Positions 1-8,289 of a stretch of 64,000 nucleotides of DNA are shown one piece after another. The DNA is from Dietzia psychralcaliphila (GTDB taxonomy: Bacteria > Actinomycetota > Actinomycetes > Mycobacteriales > Mycobacteriaceae): assembly GCF_003096095.1 (NCBI RefSeq), contig NZ_CP015453.1, forward strand, positions 3,286,001-3,350,000, in the 5' to 3' direction. The first letter of the stretch is position 1; every line of letters begins with the position of its first letter. Made by a program: the position numbers and the translations under genes. The notes under the pieces are model-generated. The model had not been told where the DNA came from. It was given only the letters and a program-made list of their open reading frames with translations, and did no database searches.

Positions 1-2475
1 CATGGGGGTGCCGGTCACCGCGAGCAGGAAGTCCGCGCGCAGACCGGCCAGTGCGGCGAACAGCTTGGACGCCGGGTTCTTCGCCTGCTGGGCCTCGTCC
101 AGGATCACCCCGGCCCAACCGATCCCTGCGTACGCCTCGGCGTCCAGGCGCAGGACGGTCGCGGAGGTGACCACGATGTCGTGGGCGGCCGCGTCCTCGG
201 CCACGGTGGTGGGCGACTTGCTCTCCGTGGCCGAGCGTCGGGCCACGCGCAGCGAGGGCACGAACCTCCGGGCCTCGGCCTCCCAGTTGGGCACGACCGA
301 CGAGGGCGCCACCACGAGGAACGGCCCCGGCGAGGCGCCCGCCGTCTCGGCACCGGCACCGGCACCGGCACCGACACCGAGCGAGTGGGTCTCGTGCACG
401 TGGGCGATCAGGGCCAGCGCCTGGACCGTCTTGCCGAGCCCCATGTCGTCGGCCAGGATCCCGCCGATCCGGTGTCGCCACAACATGGCCAACCAGCCCA
501 ACCCCTGCTGCTGGTACGGCCGCAGCTCGGCCTCCAACGTGGCGGGGACCGGGACCGGCTCTGGAGTATCCGAGGCCAGCTCGAGTAGTGCCTGCGCCCG
601 CCCGGTGGGTGGCGCGAGGTCGTCGGCCAGCTCGGCCAGGTCCGCCCACAGTCCCGCCTGGCCGAGCCCGATCCGGATGTCGCCCGGGCCCGGTGCCGTG
701 CCCGCCCGCGCAGCCGAGGCCGCGAGCGCCTCGTCGAGCAGGGTGCGTAGTTCACCGAAGCGCTCGAGGTCCACGGGGACCAGGACGCCGTCCTCGGTGA
801 CGAACTCCGACTGCCCGCTCACCACCGCCCGGAACACGGTCGCGAACGGTACCGGACGCCCCTCGACGGTCACGCCCACCGACAGTCCCAGCCAGTCGAT
901 CCCGGACCGGTCGTCCTCGGCCGCGACCGTGATCCGCGGCCCCTCGCTCGCGCGTCGTATCTCCGGGACCCCGTCGCGCACGGTCACCCGGACCCCCTCG
1001 AGGGCGCGCAACGCGGCCACCCCGTCGGCGAGCAGTACCGCGGCGTCATGCCCCGTGACCCGCCAGGGCCCGGGCGTGACGACCCATCCCCACCCGGTCT
1101 CCTCTGCAGTAACGGCGAGGTCGAGCGAATCGGGGTCCGCGAGGATCGGGCCCGCATCCCCCAGGTCCCCGGCCGTCAGTGGACGACGCCGAACCGTCTC
1201 GGTACCGTCGCTCATCCGCATCACGTCGAGCCGGTACCACTCCGCGACGAGGTCCGGCCCGTCCGAGGAGTCGGGCCCGGCGTAGCGGCGGATCACGAGT
1301 TCGAACTCCACGCGGTCCTTCTCCGGCAGCTCCAGGCGACCGGCGCGGTCGATCACCGGGAACGCGTCGACGAGGCCGGGGAGGAACTCGCCGCAGAACT
1401 CGGGCACGGCCTCGTCCGGAATGGTCAGCTCTCGCCATCGGCGCAGATCACGGGCCACCCCGGGGTCGAGTCGCCCGACCGGGCACAGCTCCAGCACCCG
1501 GCCCCGGACCACCGCGACGAGGTCCCCGCGTTCCCCCACGAGGGCGCCGGGCAGGGGGCGGTCGAGCTCCTCGTCGTCGTCGGGCATCGTCCGGGCGCCG
1601 TCGGAGTCCGGCAGTATCTCCGCCGCGGCGGTGACCACCACCTCCCGGCCGTCGGGTGACCACGCCGTGAGTCCCACGCGTCGGCGCGGCCCGGGCCGGA
1701 CGTCGTGCAGACCGTCATCGGGGACGATCTCCACTTCCGCCTCCGCAGCAGTGGAGATGAGCGGCCACAGCGCGGGCACCTCGGCATCGCACAGGTCCAG
1801 CCAGACCCTGGCCTGGCGACGACTGCGGGCCAGCGCGTCCATGGCGCGGAACCAGCTGGTCTGGGCGGCGTTCATGTCCGCGGTCCACCCGTAGCGCAAC
1901 CGGTCCCATTCCACGCCCGCCGACTTCCACCGCCCGCCCCGACCCGGGACCACGATGCGCGCGCGGAGTCGGTTGCCCAGCCCCGGGCGCAACCCACCGG
2001 CCCACCCGTCGTCGACGGTCTCGTCCGCCACCATCGACAGCTGCAGCCCGTAGACCTCGGGCTCCCGCGGCGGCGACTGCGACCCAGTTGCGTGCAGCAA
2101 CTCCTCGACCCGCTTCCGCCATTCGGGAACCGGTTCGGTGCCGCCGTCCGCGCCTCCGTCCGCGCCGCTGTCCAGTCCCGCGCCGGCGAACAGCATGAGC
2201 GCCGCGGCGTGCTTGCACCGCATCGCCACCGGGCACGTGCACGTGCTGAGCTTCGGCCGGGACCAGCCGCTCGGATCGGGTGTGCCGAAGGCGACCTCGG
2301 TCCGGTACCAGCGGCCACCGCTGCCATTGACCAGGGCCGACAACGTCCGCGACTCCGGGGTGTAGTCCACCTCGCGAATGGCGTCCGGGGTCGCGTACGG
2401 ACGCGAACGGGCCAGCGCCGCGGACCCCACGAACCGCTCGACCTCGGACTCGGGGACCCACACGCTCGACCGCAC
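1..2475 (-). CDS. SNF2-family helicase with SWIM zinc finger, C-terminus outside window
   Basis: ATP-dependent SNF2-family DNA translocase of the bacterial HelZ-like type. Reading leftward from a GTG at 2475 the frame stays open to base 1, so about 825 N-terminal residues are present and the second helicase lobe is missing. A SWIM zinc finger (CTCPVAMRCKH, about residues 79-89) lies near the N-terminus. Walker A (DDMGLGKT) is near residue 675, a DEAQ box (ILDEAQQAKNP) near 793 and motif III (VTGTPM) at the window edge. The middle region matches where SNF2-associated domains lie. A run of Ser/Gly/Val/Ala from a GGCACC-type repeat sits near base 360. A second in-frame GTG at 2499 could be the start. 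Likely role is nucleic-acid remodelling; the substrate is unknown. Confidence 0.9.
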   Translation of the reverse strand, partial: MRSSVWVPESEVERFVGSAALARSRPYATPDAIREVDYTPESRTLSALVNGSGGRWYRTEVAFGTPDPSGWSRPKLSTCTCPVAMRCKHAAALMLFAGAGLDSGADGGADGGTEPVPEWRKRVEELLHATGSQSPPREPEVYGLQLSMVADETVDDGWAGGLRPGLGNRLRARIVVPGRGGRWKSAGVEWDRLRYGWTADMNAAQTSWFRAMDALARSRRQARVWLDLCDAEVPALWPLISTAAEAEVEIVPDDGLHDVRPGPRRRVGLTAWSPDGREVVVTAAAEILPDSDGARTMPDDDEELDRPLPGALVGERGDLVAVVRGRVLELCPVGRLDPGVARDLRRWRELTIPDEAVPEFCGEFLPGLVDAFPVIDRAGRLELPEKDRVEFELVIRRYAGPDSSDGPDLVAEWYRLDVMRMSDGTETVRRRPLTAGDLGDAGPILADPDSLDLAVTAEETGWGWVVTPGPWRVTGHDAAVLLADGVAALRALEGVRVTVRDGVPEIRRASEGPRITVAAEDDRSGIDWLGLSVGVTVEGRPVPFATVFRAVVSGQSEFVTEDGVLVPVDLERFGELRTLLDEALAASAARAGTAPGPGDIRIGLGQAGLWADLAELADDLAPPTGRAQALLELASDTPEPVPVPATLEAELRPYQQQGLGWLAMLWRHRIGGILADDMGLGKTVQALALIAHVHETHSLGVGAGAGAGAETAGASPGPFLVVAPSSVVPNWEAEARRFVPSLRVARRSATESKSPTTVAEDAAAHDIVVTSATVLRLDAEAYAGIGWAGVILDEAQQAKNPASKLFAALAGLRADFLLAVTGTPM

Positions 2476-2530
2476 GCACCCAGGGTAGGGGCCACCCACG
2501 ACAAGACGGCGTGCGAGTTCGGCCACACCA

Positions 2531-2576
2531 TTGACATCCCTGCCGCCCCGACCTAACGTGAAACCAAATGGTTTCA
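2531..2576 (+). promoter_or_regulatory. Leaderless promoter with palindromic operator over the start codon
   Basis: TTGACA at 2531-2536, a 17-base spacer, and TAACGT at 2554-2559 form a close match to a housekeeping sigma promoter. Start of transcription would fall at about 2566-2568, that is at the ATG itself, and no ribosome-binding site precedes the ATG, so the mRNA should be leaderless. A perfect inverted repeat, TGAAACC-AAAT-GGTTTCA, covers 2559-2576, overlapping the last base of the -10, the start site and the first codons. This is where an autorepressor of the ArsR family would bind. Binding itself is inferred. Confidence 0.75.
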
Positions 2577-2915
2577 TATCGCACGCACGAGGTGTCTCTC
2601 GATGACGATGAGGTGGACCGATTGTTCCGGGCGCTGGCCGATGCCACGCGCCGGGACATCGTCCGTCGCACGCTCACTGACGAGTCCTCCATCTCCGACC
2701 TCGCCCACCACTACGACATGTCGTTCGCGGCGGTCCGGAAACACGTCAACGTCCTCGAGGAGGCCGGACTGGTGACCGACGACCGCCACGGACGCGAACG
2801 CCGGATCCGGGGCAATCCCGAGGCGATCCGCAGGGCCCAGCGCCTGCTGGACGGCTACGAGCGCCTCTGGAGGGGGCGCATCGACCGACTCGACGCCCTG
2901 TTCGCCGACGACTGA
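2568..2915 (+). CDS. ArsR-family transcriptional regulator
   Basis: A 115-residue winged-helix regulator of the ArsR/SmtB type. The signature is LFRALADATRRDIVRR near residues 18-33 followed by a recognition helix region (SISDLAHHYDMSFAAVRKHV). No Cys-rich metal site is visible, so it is more like the SdpR/autorepressor branch paired with SRPBCC proteins than a metal sensor. The ATG at 2568 is the likely transcription start as well (leaderless promoter with an 18-bp palindrome over it). The next gene, a double SRPBCC protein, starts 119 bases downstream and is probably co-transcribed; ArsR-SRPBCC pairing is common in actinobacteria and Bacillus. The ligand is unknown. Confidence 0.9.
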   Translation: MVSYRTHEVSLDDDEVDRLFRALADATRRDIVRRTLTDESSISDLAHHYDMSFAAVRKHVNVLEEAGLVTDDRHGRERRIRGNPEAIRRAQRLLDGYERLWRGRIDRLDALFADD

Positions 2916-2940
2916 CCCGGCCTGACCCGACCCCACCCGC

Positions 2941-3000
2941 ACAAGCCCGAACCCGAACCCAATACCGACACCGACACCGACACGACACCGAACCCAGCAC
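2941..3000. repeat. Hexamer-type short tandem repeats between ArsR and SRPBCC genes
   Basis: The spacer holds GAACCC units followed by CGACAC/ACCGAC units, then GAACCC again. A very similar GAACCC tract occurs at 6757-6783, also just after a stop codon. No coding potential is evident. Confidence 0.6.
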
Positions 3001-3034
3001 CATCCGCAGACCGCCGCAACGAAAGAGGCCGATC

Positions 3035-4018
3035 ATGCCAGTGACATCCGTGGACAAGGACCTCGAGGGGTTGACGATGACCATCGTCGCCGACTTCCCC
3101 GTGACGGTCCGCCGGCTCTGGGACGCGTATGTGGACCCGCGCCAGCTGGAGAGGTTCTGGGGGCCGCCGGAGTGGCCGGCCACGTTCACCCGGCACGACA
3201 TCTACCCCGGCGGCCGGTCGGAGTACTACATGACCGGGCCGGACGGGAGCAGGAGCGGTGGCTACTGGGAGCACCTGGCGGTGGACGAGGGCAACTCGTT
3301 CGAGATCCTGGACGGCTTCACCCACGAGGACGGTCGCCCCAACACCGAGCTGCCCACCATGCGCGCGACCTTCGCGTTCGAGGAGACCGACTCCGGGGCC
3401 CGCCTGACCACCACGACGTACTTCAACAGCCTCGACGAGCTGGAGAAGCTCCTGGCAATGGGCGTGGAGGAGGGCACCCGGTCCGCGATGGCCCAGATCG
3501 ACGACGTACTCGCCGACCTGCGCTCCTTCGCCGCCGACCGCGCGACCGCCGCGCAGCTCCTCAGCGACACGCAGGTCCGGATCAGCAGGGTCCTGCGCGG
3601 GACGCCGCAGCAGATCTGGGACGCGCACCACGACCCGGCGCTCCTCCGACTGTGGAGCTTCGGACCGGACGGCTGGTCGATGACCGTCTGCGAGCCGGCC
3701 GCGGCACCGGGCGAGAGGCACCGCTACGAGTTCTCACCCGAGCAGGGCGTGGAGGGAGAGACCTTCGCCCTCACCGGCGAGCTCCTGGAGTCCGATCCCC
3801 CGTACCGGGAGGTCTTCACCGAGACGATGGAGGGGGTCGACGGCCCACCCACGCACAACGAGCAGACCCTCACCCCGGTCGAGGGCGGGACCCTGGTCTC
3901 CCTCGTCGTCACGTACGCCGACAAGGAGATGCGCGACATCATCCTGGGCACGGGCATGACGGACGGCATGGAGGCGGGCTACCGGCGGCTGGAATCGGAG
4001 GTCCTGTCCCGGGCCTGA
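3035..4018 (+). CDS. Tandem SRPBCC (AHSA1-type) domain protein
   Basis: A 327-residue cytoplasmic protein with two successive START/AHSA1-like domains. The first (about residues 10-165) has the typical VRRLWDAYVDPRQLERFWGPPEW opening; the second (about 180-325) repeats the pattern with ISRVLRGTPQQIWDAHHDPALLRLW. SRPBCC folds form a hydrophobic pocket for small lipophilic ligands; no catalytic residue can be assigned. The ATG at 3035 follows AAAGAGG with a six-base gap. It lies directly downstream of the ArsR gene, so a regulator-plus-effector pair is likely. The duplication within one chain is less usual than single-domain members. Confidence 0.88.
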   Translation: MPVTSVDKDLEGLTMTIVADFPVTVRRLWDAYVDPRQLERFWGPPEWPATFTRHDIYPGGRSEYYMTGPDGSRSGGYWEHLAVDEGNSFEILDGFTHEDGRPNTELPTMRATFAFEETDSGARLTTTTYFNSLDELEKLLAMGVEEGTRSAMAQIDDVLADLRSFAADRATAAQLLSDTQVRISRVLRGTPQQIWDAHHDPALLRLWSFGPDGWSMTVCEPAAAPGERHRYEFSPEQGVEGETFALTGELLESDPPYREVFTETMEGVDGPPTHNEQTLTPVEGGTLVSLVVTYADKEMRDIILGTGMTDGMEAGYRRLESEVLSRA

Positions 4019-4070
4019 GCGGCCACCGGATCGCATCCCCACACCACCAGCGCACACCGGGAGGACCCAC

Positions 4071-4658
4071 ATGCGCCCACTCATCATCACGGCCTTCATG
4101 TCGCTCGACGGGGTCATGGAGGCTCCCGGCGGCGAGGAGGGCTATCGCAACGCCGGTTGGACGTACAAGGACGTGGCCTACGACGAGGCCGCGTACGAGA
4201 TCAAGGGCCGCGAGCAGGACCAGGCCACCGCGCTGCTGCTCGGTCGACGGAGCTACGAGGCGTTCTCACCGATCTGGCCGGAGATGACCGAGGACTTCGC
4301 CCGGTACAACGAGCTCCCGAAGTACGTGGTGTCCTCCACCCTGACCGCCGACGATCTCGTGGACAACTGGGGACCGACGACCATCCTGCGCTCGGTCGAC
4401 GAGGTGGCCCGGCTCAAGGAGACCGAGGGCGGCCCGATCCTCGTCCACGGCAGCGCGACGCTGGGGCACGCCCTGTCCGACGCGGGCCTGGTCGACCGGT
4501 ATCACCTGCTGGTGTTCCCGGTGCTGCTCGGCGCGGGGAAGCGACTGTTCAGCGCGGCCGACGTCGATGCCACCGCACTCGTCCTCACCGAGCACGAGGC
4601 CTACGGCAACGGCGTCCAGAAGATGGTCTTCGATGTCGCCCCTCCGGAGGCGACCTGA
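4071..4658 (+). CDS. Dihydrofolate reductase family (RibD C-terminal-like) protein
   Basis: A 195-residue protein of the DHFR/RibD C-terminal reductase superfamily, seen from the opening ITAFMSLDGVMEAPGG, the LLLGRRSYEAF segment, KYVVSSTL, and GGPILVHGSATLGHAL near the nucleotide site. These small proteins bind NADPH, but few have a known substrate; a true folate role is not supported. GGGAGG precedes the ATG with a seven-base gap. It is 52 bases after the SRPBCC gene on the same strand and may end the ArsR operon. A convergent gene begins 64 bases beyond its stop. Confidence 0.88.
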   Translation: MRPLIITAFMSLDGVMEAPGGEEGYRNAGWTYKDVAYDEAAYEIKGREQDQATALLLGRRSYEAFSPIWPEMTEDFARYNELPKYVVSSTLTADDLVDNWGPTTILRSVDEVARLKETEGGPILVHGSATLGHALSDAGLVDRYHLLVFPVLLGAGKRLFSAADVDATALVLTEHEAYGNGVQKMVFDVAPPEAT

Positions 4659-4700
4659 CGATCGGCCCTGCAGGGGCCACCTGACGATCAGCCCAGCGGG
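4653..4700. repeat. Short direct repeat and small inverted repeat between convergent genes
   Basis: The motif ACCTGACGATC-GCCC occurs twice, 26 bases apart, the first copy overlapping the end of the DHFR-like gene. Between them lies GGCCCTGCAGGGGCC, a self-complementary stretch that could help terminate transcription from both sides. No T-run follows. Confidence 0.45.
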
Positions 4701-4722
4701 GACGGTCGCCCGGCGGTTCCGG

Positions 4723-5799
4723 CTACTCGCGGTCCTCGAGCGCGGTGACCCGCGGGTCCGGGTCGGTGGTCGCGGCCTTGTCGGCGAACACCCGCTCGAC
4801 CGCCAGGACTATCACCACCACGACGACGCCGACGGCGGCCGCGGCCAGGACCATCGGCCAGTCGGAGCCGGGGGCCAGCACGTCGGCCTCCTCGGTCTGC
4901 CAGGGCCACAGCGCCCGCAACGAGCCGAGCATCAGGCCCGCCATGGCGATCAACGTGGGCTTGCGGAAATCCTCGAGCAACCGGTCGAGCACCTTGACGA
5001 ACAGCGAGATACCGAGGAGCGCGCCGAGCGCGAACACCCCGAGGTAGGCGAAGTTCCGGTCGTCGACGGCGCCGAGTGTCGGCGCGTAGAGCCCCATCGC
5101 GAGCAACAGGTACGACCCCGACACCCCGGGCAGGACCAGCGCGCAGATGGCCACCGCCGCGGCCACGAACACCAGCAGGTAGGACGGATCGCTGATCGAC
5201 CCGCTCGGCAACCCCGACAGCACCAACGCCAGCGCCGCGCCGCCGGCGAAGATCAGCCCCAGCACCCAGTTCCGTCCGCCGGGTGTCGCCCGTGCCATCC
5301 CGAGCGGTACGGCGATACTCGCCGCGACCATCCCCAGGAACAGTCCCCGCGCGATCTCCGGGCTGCCCTCGACGAATCCCTTCATCACGCCGGCCATGGT
5401 GAAGACCATCGCCAGCATGCCCACCGCGAGCGGCAGCAGGAGCCACCAGTCCACGTGCCGGAAGGCCGCAGCCGTACGCGCCCGGCGCTCCGGGCCCAGG
5501 GCGGCCGACCGCATCCCGTCCACCACGTGCGCGCCGGAGTCCAGCAGTCGCGGGTACACGCCCGTCACCAGCGCCACCGTGCCCCCGGAGACGCCGGGCA
5601 CGAGCTCGGCCATGCCGATCAGCGCGCCGCGGAGACCGTTGCCGAGCACCCCGAGCGGCCCCGGAGGGGCGGGGACCGGCGAGCGCGGATCCAGATCGGA
5701 GTCCGCGACGGGGTCGTGGTGAACCGACTCCGCCGCCGCGCCGGGGGGCGTTTCTCCCGGTTCCGGAGTGGACGCAGGCCGTGGTGACTCGACAGACAT
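4723..5799 (-). CDS. DUF368 multi-pass membrane protein
   Basis: A 358-residue integral membrane protein of family DUF368. The diagnostic start GLRGALIGMAELVPGVSGGT is near residue 53, and a related internal half (ALVLPGVSGSYLLLAMGLY) occurs near residue 217, matching the duplicated architecture of the family. About eight to ten hydrophobic segments are visible, and an acidic tail follows the last one (VVVIVLAVERVF). Members of this family have been linked with polyprenyl-phosphate recycling in envelope synthesis; whether this one acts so is unproven. The start is uncertain because GAGGG abuts the ATG. It converges with the preceding gene. Confidence 0.88.
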   Translation of the reverse strand: MSVESPRPASTPEPGETPPGAAAESVHHDPVADSDLDPRSPVPAPPGPLGVLGNGLRGALIGMAELVPGVSGGTVALVTGVYPRLLDSGAHVVDGMRSAALGPERRARTAAAFRHVDWWLLLPLAVGMLAMVFTMAGVMKGFVEGSPEIARGLFLGMVAASIAVPLGMARATPGGRNWVLGLIFAGGAALALVLSGLPSGSISDPSYLLVFVAAAVAICALVLPGVSGSYLLLAMGLYAPTLGAVDDRNFAYLGVFALGALLGISLFVKVLDRLLEDFRKPTLIAMAGLMLGSLRALWPWQTEEADVLAPGSDWPMVLAAAAVGVVVVVIVLAVERVFADKAATTDPDPRVTALEDRE

Positions 5800-5954
5800 C
5801 CCTCTACTTTCCCCGACGACACGCCCCTACGCCCAGTCACCACCCCGCCCACGGGCTATTCCTGTGACCAACCCGTCACGTCGCGGCCGACTAGAATCGT
5901 CCGGACCGGGGCGACGATCCGGGGTTTTCGACCGGTCGACGAAGGGAGCGCGTC

Positions 5955-6737
5955 ATGCCGATGCACTACCCGCCGCTCGACGACGGCACCTACCGCTATG
6001 GCGATCCACCCCGGCCCCTGCCCTCCCCGGTCCCGGGGCCCGAGTCGACGGGGCCCGAGTCGACGGGGCCCGGGTCAGGGAGTGGGTCGGGGAGCGAGGC
6101 GGCCGGACCAGCGTCCGGGCGCGAGAACACCTGGCCGCACCCACCCGGCACTCACCTCCAGCCCGGGCCGCCCCCGCCGGACGGCCGACCCGGCCAGGGC
6201 ACGCCACCGGAGGACGACCCTCGGAACGACCGCAGGAGCGGCAGGACTGCAGCCGCGGCGATCGTCGGGGGGTTGGCCCTCGTCGTCGTGGTGGTCCTGG
6301 GTTTCGCGCTGTTCGGCCCCGGCGCCGACTCCGGCCGCGGCCCCACCGACCAGCTGCGCGGGCCGCTCCCACCCCAGGCCGCCCCGCCCGCCGAGCGCCC
6401 GCCGGGGGCGTTGTTCACCGTCGAGGGCCGCTTCACCGTGATGTCGTCCCCGGGCGAGCCGGTCTCGGGCGACGGATCCGGCTGCGACCTGCCGGTCACC
6501 CTCTCCGACATCGGCGAGGGCACGCGGATCACGCTCACCGAGGGCGTGTACACCACCCTCGGCAGCACGGTCCTCGCCTACGACGGGGGCGACCTCTCCT
6601 CCTGCACCTTCACCTTCGACTTCGGTGAGATCCCCTCGGGCGCACCGTTCTACCTGATCGAGATCCCCGGCCGGGGGCAGCTCACCTACACCGAGGACGA
6701 GCTCCGCGCGGGAGTGGACATCACCCTCGGCCGGTGA
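5955..6737 (+). CDS. Single-pass membrane-anchored protein, unknown function
   Basis: A 260-residue protein I do not recognise. The first 95 residues are Pro/Gly/Ser-rich and contain a direct repeat (ESTGPESTGPGSGSGSGS). One strong transmembrane helix follows (AAIVGGLALVVVVVLGFALF, about 99-118). The C-terminal 115 residues form a compact domain with two Cys (GCDLPVTL and SSCTFTFDF) that could form an external disulfide. The layout suggests a cytoplasmic disordered N-terminus and an extracytoplasmic domain. GAAGGGAG precedes the ATG. Several such proline-rich, single-TM proteins are typical of Mycobacteriales; another lies at 9619-10698. Confidence 0.75.
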   Translation: MPMHYPPLDDGTYRYGDPPRPLPSPVPGPESTGPESTGPGSGSGSGSEAAGPASGRENTWPHPPGTHLQPGPPPPDGRPGQGTPPEDDPRNDRRSGRTAAAAIVGGLALVVVVVLGFALFGPGADSGRGPTDQLRGPLPPQAAPPAERPPGALFTVEGRFTVMSSPGEPVSGDGSGCDLPVTLSDIGEGTRITLTEGVYTTLGSTVLAYDGGDLSSCTFTFDFGEIPSGAPFYLIEIPGRGQLTYTEDELRAGVDITLGR

Positions 6738-6756
6738 GCCGGCCGGGCCCTCCGCA

Positions 6757-6824
6757 CCCGAACCCGAACCCGAACCCAAACCCGGCGAACCGTTGACCCC
6801 GTGAACCGTTGACCCCGTGAACCG
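6757..6824. repeat. GAACCC hexamers followed by a 16-bp tandem repeat
   Basis: Hexamer GAACCC units run from about 6757 to 6783. They are followed by two exact copies of GAACCGTTGACCCCGT (6787-6802 and 6803-6818) and the start of a third. The tract fills the gap between the membrane protein and the beta-propeller gene. Confidence 0.8.
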
Positions 6825-6888
6825 GGCTCCGTACACTCCCAGGTGCCAACCGGACGCTTGTCCAGAAACGCTGATCCCGGGAGCCGCC

Positions 6889-8211
6889 GTGAACCGCCCG
6901 CCCGTCCTCGCCCGAGCCGCAGGCGCCATCGCGCTCGCCACGGTCACCGCCCTCGGCGGTGTGGTCGCCCCACCGACGGTCTCCGCGGCCACCGTCGAAT
7001 CGCCGTACGTGAACCCTGCCGAGGGCCTGCGCAACGTCCTCTGGGTGGGCAACAACTGGGAGGGCACCGCCGACGCGGTACACCCGGACGGCGACTTCCA
7101 TCGGATCGCCCGGATCAACATCATCCCGGACCGCAACGAGCGCCTGGTGGAGATCCACCGCGACCCCGCCCGCCTCGCCCTCTACTACGGCATCCGCCAG
7201 ATGGTCGGCGAGGGCCACGACCAGTACGTCGACGACATGTACTCGACCAAGGACGGCCGGAACCTCATCGTGTCCCGGCCGAGCTTCGCCGATGTGGTCT
7301 CGATCGACATCGTCACCGGTGAGATCGCCTGGCGCTTCCCGGTCCAGGGGTTCCGTTCGGACCACATGGCGGTGAGCCCCGACGGATCTCAGGTCGCCGT
7401 GAGTGCCTCGACCGCCAAACTGGTGCACGTCCTCGACACCGCGACGGGCCGCGAGATCGGCACCTTCCCCTCGGGCGACAACGCCCACGAGAACACCTAC
7501 ATCAAGGGCGGCACGCAAATCGTCAACGAGTCGATCGGCAACGTCTGGACGCCGCTCGACCAACCGTGGGCCGACGTCACCAAGGGCGAGCGGGTGTTGC
7601 AGTTCGTCGACGCCGAGACGCTGCAGGTCATCAAGCGCGTCGATCTGCGCGCCCGGCTCGCCGAGGCCGGCCGTCCCGAGCTGAGCATCGGGGTGCGGCC
7701 GATGACCTTCTCCCCGGACTACCGCTTCATGTACTTCCAGGTCTCGTTCTTCCACGGCTTCATCGAGTACGACATCGACGCCGACGAGATCACCCGGATC
7801 GTGGACCTGCCCATCACACCCGCCGGCGACGTGCCCCGCGAGGCCCATCTGCTGGACTCCGGACACCACGGGATCTCCATGAACCCCCAGGGCACCAAGA
7901 TCTGCGTCGCGGGCACGATGAGCGACTACGCCACGGTGGTCGACCGGGACACCATGCAGCACGGGCCGCTGGTCTCGACCGGGCTCAAGTCCTATTGGGT
8001 CACCACCGACCTCACCGGGGAACACTGCTTCGTGTCCTGGGCCAAGAGCGACAAGGTGAGCGTCCTGTCCTTCGAGACCGGTGAAGAGGTGGCCCAGATC
8101 CCCGTCGGGTACCACCCCCAACGCATGCGTATCGGCGTGGCACCGCAGGACTGGAGCGGCAACCCGGTTCCGCTCCCCGCCCCGGGAAGCCCCCTCCCCG
8201 TGTTCTCCTGA
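6889..8211 (+). CDS. Exported YncE-like beta-propeller protein
   Basis: A 440-residue secreted protein. An N-terminal signal peptide is clear (VNRPPVLARAAGAIALATV through VSAATVES). The rest shows propeller-blade phrases such as NLIVSRPSFADVVSIDIVTG, MAVSPDGSQVAVSASTAKLV and HVLDTATGREIGTFPSG, as in YncE and related surface propellers. I chose GTG 6889 because CGGGAG lies six bases upstream and the signal peptide starts there; the longer frame from 6817 begins inside the tandem repeat. No catalytic residues are recognisable. Proteins of this type bind ligands or redox partners in the envelope; no partner is adjacent. Confidence 0.82.
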   Translation: MNRPPVLARAAGAIALATVTALGGVVAPPTVSAATVESPYVNPAEGLRNVLWVGNNWEGTADAVHPDGDFHRIARINIIPDRNERLVEIHRDPARLALYYGIRQMVGEGHDQYVDDMYSTKDGRNLIVSRPSFADVVSIDIVTGEIAWRFPVQGFRSDHMAVSPDGSQVAVSASTAKLVHVLDTATGREIGTFPSGDNAHENTYIKGGTQIVNESIGNVWTPLDQPWADVTKGERVLQFVDAETLQVIKRVDLRARLAEAGRPELSIGVRPMTFSPDYRFMYFQVSFFHGFIEYDIDADEITRIVDLPITPAGDVPREAHLLDSGHHGISMNPQGTKICVAGTMSDYATVVDRDTMQHGPLVSTGLKSYWVTTDLTGEHCFVSWAKSDKVSVLSFETGEEVAQIPVGYHPQRMRIGVAPQDWSGNPVPLPAPGSPLPVFS

Positions 8212-8289
8212 CCGCCGGGACCGGCGCCGGCCGCTATCCTGGGGCACCGGCGGACGCCGACGGTAGGTGAGCAGGTTGGAGGCGCGGAG

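Noticed and set aside
2-1285. Plus-strand 427-codon frame at the window start
   Set aside because: It is opposite the SNF2 helicase motifs (Walker A, DEAQ, TGTP), which are unmistakable on the minus strand.
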